6,546 nucleotides of DNA from Actinomycetota bacterium (GTDB lineage Bacteria > Actinomycetota > Actinomycetes > Mycobacteriales > Jatrophihabitantaceae), in NCBI GenBank assembly GCA_019241805.1, contig JAFAWL010000421.1, positions 1 to 6,546 of the forward strand, read 5' to 3'. Below the pieces are notes generated by a model. It ran no database searches. It was not told where the DNA came from and worked only from the letters and a program-made list of their open reading frames with translations. Position 1 is the first letter of the stretch, and every line of letters starts with the position of its first letter. The position numbers and the translations under genes were made by a program. Positions 1-5,029 of this stretch are shown one piece after another.

Positions 1-80
1 GGTCGGCTCCGGATAGGTCACGGTGATCATCCTGCCTTGGCCCCTCTGGGCCACTGCCGGCAGCTCAGGGTCGCGTCGGC

Positions 81-469
81 CGTGCCGATGGTGAGTGCGC
101 CAGCGTGCCGGGCGCATCCGGGGCGCGCCCCTCACCTGGAGGCCCGACCCGTGCTCGTCTCGCACCGCGCGTTCCCGCCCCATGCGGTCGCCGGCGTCGG
201 GCATCGCGCCACGTCCAGCGATTACCTCGAAGGCTTGTTCGGCTCGACCGAGGGCATCATGTACGTCCGCAGCGTCCCGGACGGACGGTTCCTGATGGTC
301 AACCCGGCGTTCGAGCAGCTGGGTGGCCGAGGGGATCGAGGTGCCGGCCCAACGCGACATGCTGCTCGACCTCGGACCGGGCCTCGGCCAGGGCTACCTG
401 TTCGCCCGTCCGCTGCCGGAAGAGCGGCTGGCCGATCTGTTCCGCGGCCGGCTCGGTCGACAAGGCTGA
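81..469 (+). pseudogene. Remnant of a PAS/EAL cyclic-di-GMP signalling protein
   Basis: This looks like the wreck of a multidomain sensor of the PAS-(GGDEF)-EAL kind, which makes or degrades cyclic-di-GMP. Three pieces are readable in three frames. At 81-98 the frame gives RADGEC, resembling the end-of-PAS (PAC) motif. From about 133 another frame gives HLEARPVLV, followed at 220-321 by the start of a PAS domain (DYLEGLFGSTEGIMYV, then GRFLMVNPAFEQL). At 323-469 a further frame gives the extreme C-terminus of an EAL domain (VAEGIEVPAQRDMLLDLG, then GQGYLFARPLPEERLADLF) ending in TGA at 467-469. The rest of the PAS, any GGDEF and the EAL catalytic residues are absent, so no enzyme can be made. 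The junction near 320-325 looks like an internal deletion. Its stop lies seven bases from the convergent transporter stop. The EAL tail assignment is firm, the PAS good, and the 5' PAC piece weak. The gene may begin upstream of the window; bases 1-80 show nothing I recognise. Confidence 0.62.
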
Positions 470-476
470 GCGCCGG

Positions 477-1820
477 TCAGGCCGGCGCGGCCGGGCTCGC
501 GTCCGGATGACGCAGCGGCCTGGTGTCGATCAGTCGGACCGTGAGCAGACCGAGCACGAGCAGCACTGCCGATACCGCCAGCGCGCTCGGATAGCCGGCC
601 CGATCGACGACGAAGCCGAACACCGGCGCCGCGATCACACCGGCGACGCCGAACCCGGTGTTCATCAGTCCGCTGGCGGCGCCGCTGTGTCGCGGTGCGA
701 TGTCCATGGGAATCGCCCAGAGCGGCGAGTTGCACAGTTCCAGGAAGAAGAACGCGGCGGCGAGGCAGGCGGTGTCGAGTGCGAGCGAGTGCACGAACAA
801 CACCGGTAGGACGCATAGTGCCGATCCGCTGAACCCGACTATCAGGCCGGCGCGTCGGGAGCGCAGGAGATTTCCGGTGCGCCGCAGGATGGCGTCGCAC
901 AGCGCCCCGCCGAGATAATCGCCGAAGACTCCGCCGATCAGGGTCATCGTGGTGAACAGCGCCGACTTGCGCAGCCCCAGCCCGTATTGCTTCGAGAAGA
1001 ACGAAGGCATCCAGATCAGATAGACCCAGAGCATCCAGCCATAGCAGAAGTCGGTCAGGGTTACGGGCCAGACGCGACGAACGAGCAGACGCCAGGGCGT
1101 CGGCTCGGGTCGCTCGACAGGTGGTCGGCCCAGCTCCTCGAGTTCGCGGGTGTCAACGCCGTGATGCTCCTTCGGCCGGTCGCGGAAGTAGATCCACCAC
1201 GCCAGCGACCAGATCAGCCCTAGACCGCCGGCGACGATGAACGAACCGCGCCAGCCGAATCCGGGTACCGAGATCAGGGCGGCGACGACGATCGGCGCGA
1301 GCGCGTTCGACAGACGCGAGGCCGCGTGCACGATGCCCTGGGCGAAGCCCCGACGATCGACCGGCAACCAGGTCGACAGGGCGTGCGTCGCGGTCGGGAA
1401 GGCTGATCCTTCGGCCGCACCGAGCAGGAACCGGGCGGCCAACAACGACAGCAGACCGCCGGCCAGGCCGGTCAAGACGGTGCAGGCCCCGCACAGCCCG
1501 GCCACCACGACGAGGGTGCGTCGGGCGCCGAACCGGTCGCCGAGCACGCCTCCGCCGGCCTGGAGCAGGCCATAAGGCAGCGCGAACGCCGAACTGGCCA
1601 GACCGAACTGGAATGCGCTCAGGTGCAGGTCGGAGGTAAGTCCGTTGGGCCCGGCCGTTGCGATGTTGACCCGATCGAAATACAGAACCGCGTAGAGCAC
1701 GCACAGCAGTAGGAGAACGTTCCCGCGGACGCGGTGCAGCAGGGGCGAGGCGCGCTGCGGCCGGGCGTCACCGGCGACGGCACCGCGCGGCCTGTCGGTC
1801 GAGGACGTCGTGGTGGCCAT
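477..1820 (-). CDS. MFS transporter, anion:cation symporter-like
   Basis: Integral membrane protein of the major facilitator superfamily, 447 residues from the chosen start, a normal length. The sequence resembles the anion:cation symporter (ACS) family, whose members take up organic anions such as hexuronates, tartrate or phthalate with H+ or Na+. Supporting motifs are YFDRVN at the end of the first membrane helix (residues 47-52), loop motif GVLGDRFGARR (91-101), ARFLLGAAEGSAFPT (129-143) and WLPVDRRGFAQG (151-162). A hydrophilic central loop (about 212-250) separates two six-helix halves. I start at ATG 1818-1820 because a GAAGG ribosome site (1826-1830) lies five bases upstream. A TTG at 1884-1886 would add 22 residues of non-membrane sequence with no clear site. 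It follows the other transporter gene by 76 bases and is probably cotranscribed with it. The substrate cannot be told from sequence. Confidence 0.9.
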   Translation of the reverse strand: MATTTSSTDRPRGAVAGDARPQRASPLLHRVRGNVLLLLCVLYAVLYFDRVNIATAGPNGLTSDLHLSAFQFGLASSAFALPYGLLQAGGGVLGDRFGARRTLVVVAGLCGACTVLTGLAGGLLSLLAARFLLGAAEGSAFPTATHALSTWLPVDRRGFAQGIVHAASRLSNALAPIVVAALISVPGFGWRGSFIVAGGLGLIWSLAWWIYFRDRPKEHHGVDTRELEELGRPPVERPEPTPWRLLVRRVWPVTLTDFCYGWMLWVYLIWMPSFFSKQYGLGLRKSALFTTMTLIGGVFGDYLGGALCDAILRRTGNLLRSRRAGLIVGFSGSALCVLPVLFVHSLALDTACLAAAFFFLELCNSPLWAIPMDIAPRHSGAASGLMNTGFGVAGVIAAPVFGFVVDRAGYPSALAVSAVLLVLGLLTVRLIDTRPLRHPDASPAAPA

Positions 1821-1825
1821 GGTCG

Positions 1826-1830
1826 CCTTC
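1826..1830 (-). promoter_or_regulatory. Ribosome binding site for the ACS-type transporter
   Basis: GAAGG on the minus strand, five bases before ATG 1818-1820. It is the reason for preferring this start over the upstream TTG at 1884-1886. Confidence 0.55.
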
Positions 1831-1896
1831 GCCGGACCGCCGGATGCGATCGCTCGTCGGCGAGATACCCAAGCCGGGCGGGGCAATCACGTCGCT

Positions 1897-3210
1897 TCAG
1901 TCGGTGTTGCCGATCGTCAGTGCCTGGGGCAGCGGGTCGGCGTCCTCGACGCGGTCGAGTTCGTCCAGTTCGGGTTGGGCGATCTCGCCGCGATCGGCCG
2001 CGTCCAGCGCTCGATGCACTGTGCTCAAGACGACGGCGGCCAGCACGACCGCGCCGGCACCGATGAGGAACGGCAGGTTTGCATTGATGTGTTCGGCCAG
2101 TTTCCCGGCGACGAAGGGAGCCAGACCGCCGCCGATGAACCGAACGAATCCGTAGGTGGCCGAAGCAACCGGGCGTTCGACCGGCGCGATGCTCATGACC
2201 GCGGTGGTCACCAACGTGTTGTTCGTGCCGATGAACGCGCCGGAGATGATGACGGCGACGACCACGGTCGTCGGCGAGTGCGGAAAGATTCCGATGATCG
2301 CGAGGTCGATTCCCATCAGGACGAAGTTGCCGTACAGCGCGCGCGGCGTACCCAGACGTCGCTGCAGCCACGGTGCCGCGAAGATGGCGAAGATGGCGAC
2401 CAGCACGCCCCAGAGGCAGAACACCAGGCCCAGCCGGATCGGGCTATTGATGCCCATGAGAAATGGCGAGTACCCGAGCATCGTGAAAAAGCCCCAGTTG
2501 TAAAGCAATCCGGTGATACTCGTCGTCGCGAGGCTGCGATGCTTGAGCGCGGCCAACGGCTCACGCAGCTTCTGCCGATGGCTCGGGCGAGCGGTCGGCG
2601 GCAGGACGAAGATCGTCGCCAGCAAGGCGATGCCCATGAGCACGGACACGCCGTAGAACGGGCCCCGCCAACTGATGTTGCCCAGCACCCCGCCAACCAG
2701 CGGACCGAGAGCGATCCCGACGCCGAGCGCGGTCTCGTAGAGGATGATCGCGCCGGCGAATCCGCCCGAAGCGGAGCTCACGATCACGGCAAGCGAGGTG
2801 GCGATGAACAGCGCGTTGCCCAGGCCCCAGCCGGCCCGGAATCCCACGATTCCGCCAATGCTGCCGGAAGAGCCGGCGAGCGCGGCGAAGACGACGATGA
2901 GCACGAGGCCGGCGATGAGAGTGCGCTTGGCGCCGATGCGGCTCGACACCCACCCCGTGACCAGCATCGCGACGGCGGTCACGACCAGGTAGCTGGTGAA
3001 CAGCAGCTCGACCTGTGACGGTGAGGCGTGCAACTGCCCGGCCAAGGTTTTGAGGATCGGGTCGACCAAACCGATGCCCATGAATGACACGACGCACGCG
3101 AAAGCCACCGCCCACACGGCTCGGGGTTGGCGGAACGGGTTGGCGGCGGCGACGTGGTCTTGGCGGGGCCTGGAATCCGGATCGATGTGGGAGGGCGACG
3201 TGTTGATCAT
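1897..3210 (-). CDS. MFS transporter, drug:H+ antiporter-like
   Basis: A 437-residue major facilitator protein with about twelve hydrophobic segments, beginning after a hydrophilic N-terminus of about 30 residues. It resembles the 12-helix multidrug exporters (DHA1-like, B. subtilis YfmO-type), which expel small molecules in exchange for protons. Helix 1 carries VSFMGIGLVDPILKTL (41-56), usual in that group. The antiporter signature motif C is clear in helix 5: GVGIALGPLVGG (163-174). Motif A between helices 2 and 3 reads GWVSSRIGAKR (86-96), with Ser at position 90 where many MFS proteins have Asp; this may be normal for its subfamily. The ATG (3208-3210) overlaps the MarR stop TGA (3207-3209) as ATGA, and no good ribosome site precedes it, so translation is probably coupled to marR. 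The soluble C-terminal tail is acidic (ELDELDRVEDAD). Export is inferred from motif C and the MarR neighbour; substrate unknown. Confidence 0.9.
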   Translation of the reverse strand: MINTSPSHIDPDSRPRQDHVAAANPFRQPRAVWAVAFACVVSFMGIGLVDPILKTLAGQLHASPSQVELLFTSYLVVTAVAMLVTGWVSSRIGAKRTLIAGLVLIVVFAALAGSSGSIGGIVGFRAGWGLGNALFIATSLAVIVSSASGGFAGAIILYETALGVGIALGPLVGGVLGNISWRGPFYGVSVLMGIALLATIFVLPPTARPSHRQKLREPLAALKHRSLATTSITGLLYNWGFFTMLGYSPFLMGINSPIRLGLVFCLWGVLVAIFAIFAAPWLQRRLGTPRALYGNFVLMGIDLAIIGIFPHSPTTVVVAVIISGAFIGTNNTLVTTAVMSIAPVERPVASATYGFVRFIGGGLAPFVAGKLAEHINANLPFLIGAGAVVLAAVVLSTVHRALDAADRGEIAQPELDELDRVEDADPLPQALTIGNTD

Positions 3211-3623
3211 GGCGAAATGCTCGATTCGACAGTGACGGTGGTACCCGCCTGGGTGACCGGCAACTCATCAGTGAGAGCGGCCAGAGCTGGGAGCGCGGAG
3301 AGCAGCGCCCGCTGGTGGTCATCAGCGAGATCGGCCAGTCGCGAACCTATGAAGCGGGCCCGTCCGGCTCGGTAGGCGTGCACCCGGGCGCGGCCGGACT
3401 CGGTCAACGACACCAGCGCAGCCCGCCCGTCGGTCGGGTCGGGGGAGCGGACGGCCAAGCCGTCGGCCTCCAGGCGGTTGATCAGCGCGGTCATCCCGGG
3501 CTGGGTCAGTCCTTCTCGTTCGGCCAGCTCACTGATCCGCAACGGTCCGACGTAGTCCAGGCTGTCCAGCGTGTGAAGCTGGTCGCGGGCATCCCGTGCG
3601 GAGGTTTGAGCCGGCGCGCCCAC
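3207..3623 (-). CDS. MarR-family transcriptional regulator, 5' end frameshifted
   Basis: Winged helix-turn-helix repressor of the MarR family; such dimers bind palindromic operators and release them on binding small phenolic or lipophilic ligands. From GTG 3621-3623 the frame gives 138 residues: helix 2 (QLHTLDSLDYVGPL, 15-28), first HTH helix (RISELAEREG, 29-38), recognition helix (TQPGMTALINRLEADGL, 40-56), wing (SPDPTDGRAALVSLTESG, 60-77) and C-terminal dimer helices. The usual N-terminal dimerisation helix is missing in this frame, and residues 1-13 do not look like MarR. It is found one base out of frame at 3583-3688. With one extra base near 3581-3583 the gene would run 3207-3688 and give 160 residues, the normal family length. 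The 138-residue product may therefore be an artefact, or the gene may be damaged. It is followed directly, with stop/start overlap, by the efflux-type transporter that it probably controls. Confidence 0.8.
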   Translation of the reverse strand: MGAPAQTSARDARDQLHTLDSLDYVGPLRISELAEREGLTQPGMTALINRLEADGLAVRSPDPTDGRAALVSLTESGRARVHAYRAGRARFIGSRLADLADDHQRALLSALPALAALTDELPVTQAGTTVTVESSISP

Positions 3624-3688
3624 GTGATCACTCGTTCGAGCGCTTGCGTGGTCGCTAGTTGTTCCGGCGACAGGGCGAGATCCGTCAC
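3583..3688 (-). other. Out-of-frame N-terminal piece of the MarR gene
   Basis: From GTG 3686-3688 this frame reads MTDLALSPEQLATTQALERV, continuing ITWARRLKPPHGMPAT. This is the typical acidic leader and first dimerisation helix of a MarR protein. After that the frame turns into sequence unlike MarR and stops about 60 codons from its start, whereas the neighbouring frame picks up at QLHTLDSL. The codons at the join read GCG ACC AGC; one additional C (GCG ACC CAG) would join the two parts as PATQLHTL, exactly where MarR proteins have a similar motif. Either the genome has a one-base deletion in a C run, or the assembly has an error there. Confidence 0.7.
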
Positions 3689-3699
3689 TCGTTCGACTG

Positions 3700-3735
3700 T
3701 ATTACGGATCTATATAACTCGATTATCTATTTGAT
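3700..3735 (-). promoter_or_regulatory. AT-rich promoter/operator candidate upstream of marR
   Basis: This is a markedly AT-rich patch in otherwise GC-rich DNA, within the 82 bases between the PAC2 stop and the marR GTG. On the plus strand it has an imperfect inverted repeat CTATATAA-CTCGA-TTATCTAT (3710-3730; 6 of 8 arm positions match). On the coding (minus) strand it has GATAAT (plus 3722-3727) and TATATA as possible -10 boxes. No convincing -35 box is seen. An inverted repeat overlapping a promoter is where MarR proteins usually bind for autorepression. That role is inferred from position only. Confidence 0.5.
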
Positions 3736-3770
3736 CACTGACTCCGGGCATGACGACGTAGCCGCGCCCG

Positions 3771-4688
3771 CTACTGCGGAGGGTTGTCGCCTCGGGCCTG
3801 ATCAGCCAGGAAGCGTTCGAGCTCGGCACCGAGCTCGTCGGCGGAGGGCAGCGTGCCCTCCTCGGCCAGCAGTGAGCGACCCTGCCCGCGCTGGTAGGCG
3901 TCGTACTGGGCTTCGAGGACGGTCACAACGGCCTGCACCTCCTCGTTCTGCGCGACCTGCTCGTCGATGGCCAGGCGCGTGTGCGCGGCCGCCGCGTCCA
4001 GGTCGTTCAGGTCAAAGCGCAGTCCGGTGCGCTTGCCGGTTTCGCGCAGGAGCGCCGCGGCGGCGGCGGGATATTCGCTGCCGGCGACGTAGGGCGGCAC
4101 GGGCGCGGCCAGGCCGATTGCATCGTGACCGCTCTCGCCCAGGCGTAGCTCCAGCAGGTGACCGGCGCTGCCGGGAACCAGAATCTGGCCGAGCCAGGGC
4201 TGGTAGTCGCCCAACAGTTCGGGGCGACTGGCATGCACGATCGCGCGGGTCGGCCGGGTGTGGGGCAGCCCCATCGGGAAGGCGTTGAAGCCGACGGTGA
4301 GTCCGACACCGAGTCGCCCGACCAGGATGCGGACGGCGGCGACGAATCGTTCCCACTGAGCGTCCGGCTCAGGCCCGGCGAGCAGGAGAAACGGCACGCC
4401 CTCGGCGTCGTGCAGTAGCTGGATCGTGAGTTCTGGTGACTCGACGCCGGACCAGTGATCCCGGTCGAAACTCATGACCGGTCGCCGGGCCCGGTAGTCG
4501 TGGAGCTGATCGACGTCGAAGCGGGCGAGCACGCGCGGCGCCTCACCCGAGCGGAGGTGATCACGGATCAATTTGACCGTCGAGCCGGCGTCGACGAAGC
4601 CGTCGAGCGCCTGCAGCATGGTCACGTGACTCAGTTCCGGCCGGTCCGGATCGAGTTCATATAGCTCTTCAGGGTCAAGCGGGGCCAT
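3771..4688 (-). CDS. PAC2-family protein (proteasome assembly chaperone homologue)
   Basis: A soluble, acidic protein of 305 residues matching the PAC2 family, named after eukaryotic proteasome assembly chaperone 2 and common in actinobacteria and archaea. Hallmarks are ALDGFVDAGSTVKLIRDHL (27-45, with the family GF-x-DAG motif), DYRARRP (64-70), a hydrophobic strand FLLLAGPEPD (100-109), GLPHTRP (140-146), and a helical, possibly coiled-coil C-terminus (about 236-268). A charged tail (about 281-301) follows. No signal peptide or membrane helix is present. The start is ATG 4686-4688, with GAAGGAG (plus 4694-4700) five bases upstream; the stop is TAG 3771-3773. The biochemical role of bacterial members is not settled; a link to 20S proteasome or Pup-dependent turnover is plausible by homology, but no proteasome gene is in this window. 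It is probably its own unit, separated from neighbours by hairpin and promoter-like sequences. Confidence 0.9.
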   Translation of the reverse strand: MAPLDPEELYELDPDRPELSHVTMLQALDGFVDAGSTVKLIRDHLRSGEAPRVLARFDVDQLHDYRARRPVMSFDRDHWSGVESPELTIQLLHDAEGVPFLLLAGPEPDAQWERFVAAVRILVGRLGVGLTVGFNAFPMGLPHTRPTRAIVHASRPELLGDYQPWLGQILVPGSAGHLLELRLGESGHDAIGLAAPVPPYVAGSEYPAAAAALLRETGKRTGLRFDLNDLDAAAAHTRLAIDEQVAQNEEVQAVVTVLEAQYDAYQRGQGRSLLAEEGTLPSADELGAELERFLADQARGDNPPQ

Positions 4689-4693
4689 CTTCG

Positions 4694-4700
4694 CTCCTTC
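4694..4700 (-). promoter_or_regulatory. Strong ribosome binding site of the PAC2 gene
   Basis: GAAGGAG on the minus strand with a five-base spacer to ATG 4686-4688. It is the best Shine-Dalgarno match noticed in the window and fixes the start of the PAC2 gene. Confidence 0.75.
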
Positions 4701-4749
4701 GTCGCTTCGTCCAGTGTCGTCCGACCGGCCGAAGTTCGTTCAGGCGGCT

Positions 4750-4771
4750 GGTCCCGGGAGACCGCGGGACC
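4750..4771 (-). terminator. Hairpin directly after the 41-residue ORF
   Basis: A perfect 7-bp inverted repeat, GGTCCCG (4750-4756) and CGGGACC (4765-4771), with an 8-base loop. It abuts the TAA stop (4772-4774) of the small gene on the minus strand. No T-run follows, so it is not a classical intrinsic terminator, but many actinobacterial terminators lack one. It could also stabilise the 3' end of the small mRNA. Confidence 0.4.
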
Positions 4772-4897
4772 TTACTTCGGCGGCCGAGCGAGCACCCAAG
4801 GCCGGTTGATGGCGTCCAAACGCCGCTGGGCGTAGCGCACGTCGCTCAGGACGGCAGCGAGGCGATTTCTTTTCTGGATCTTGGCAGTTGACTTCAT
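4772..4897 (-). CDS. Small basic protein, 41 residues, probably leaderless
   Basis: I do not recognise the family. From ATG 4895-4897 the frame encodes 41 residues beginning MKSTAKIQKRNRLAAVLSDV and ending WVLARPPK. It is rich in Lys and Arg, with no signal peptide or membrane helix. The middle (about residues 10-30) would form an amphipathic basic helix, compatible with nucleic-acid or ribosome binding, though this is only suggestive. Support for a real gene: GATAAT lies seven bases before the ATG, placing the expected transcript start on the A of the start codon; third codon positions are mostly G/C in the body; and a hairpin sits immediately after the stop. There is no Shine-Dalgarno site, as expected for a leaderless mRNA. 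The same frame is open upstream to GTG 5018-5020, but that extension reads as random Arg-rich sequence. No conservation check was possible. Confidence 0.5.
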   Translation of the reverse strand: MKSTAKIQKRNRLAAVLSDVRYAQRRLDAINRPWVLARPPK

Positions 4898-4904
4898 AAG
4901 GGCT

Positions 4905-4910
4905 ATTATC
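4905..4910 (-). promoter_or_regulatory. -10 box GATAAT of the small ORF
   Basis: GATAAT on the minus strand, five of six matches to TATAAT, with seven bases (plus 4898-4904) before the ATG. This is the spacing expected when transcription starts at the start codon itself. The -35 region is weak. The surroundings (about 4868-4920) are more AT-rich than the flanking genes. Confidence 0.5.
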
Positions 4911-5029
4911 GCGCATCTTTGATCGGGTCGGTCGGCAGTGTAGCGGGGCGTGACCCAGCTAACACCGCGCTGAAATCGCTTCCAAACCGCCGCACGATCG
5001 ACCCGGGGTCGCGCCGCCATCGAAGACGG

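Noticed and set aside
105..809. A 234-codon plus-strand frame across the left edge
   Set aside because: It crosses the convergent stops of the EAL remnant and the ACS transporter, and its later part is antisense to transporter coding sequence. Only its short RADGEC stretch is informative, as part of the decayed PAS gene.
1821..1886. TTG start at 1884-1886 for the ACS-type transporter
   Set aside because: A rare start codon with no clear ribosome site, adding unusual basic residues; ATG 1820 has GAAGG at good spacing.
1810..3018. A 402-codon open frame on the plus strand
   Set aside because: It is antisense to the two transporter genes, its translation is rich in Asp, Arg, Glu and His without domain features, and it arises from the codon bias of the GC-rich opposite strand.
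4987..5012. GACCC-G-GGGTC palindrome downstream of the E1 gene as a terminator
   Set aside because: Only one base separates the arms, so a stable hairpin would lose part of its stem, and there is no T-run. It is too weak to call.
4898..5020. N-terminal extension of the small ORF to GTG 5020 (82 residues)
   Set aside because: The extra 41 residues look random and Arg-rich, and the GATAAT box and the probable transcript start lie inside this stretch.
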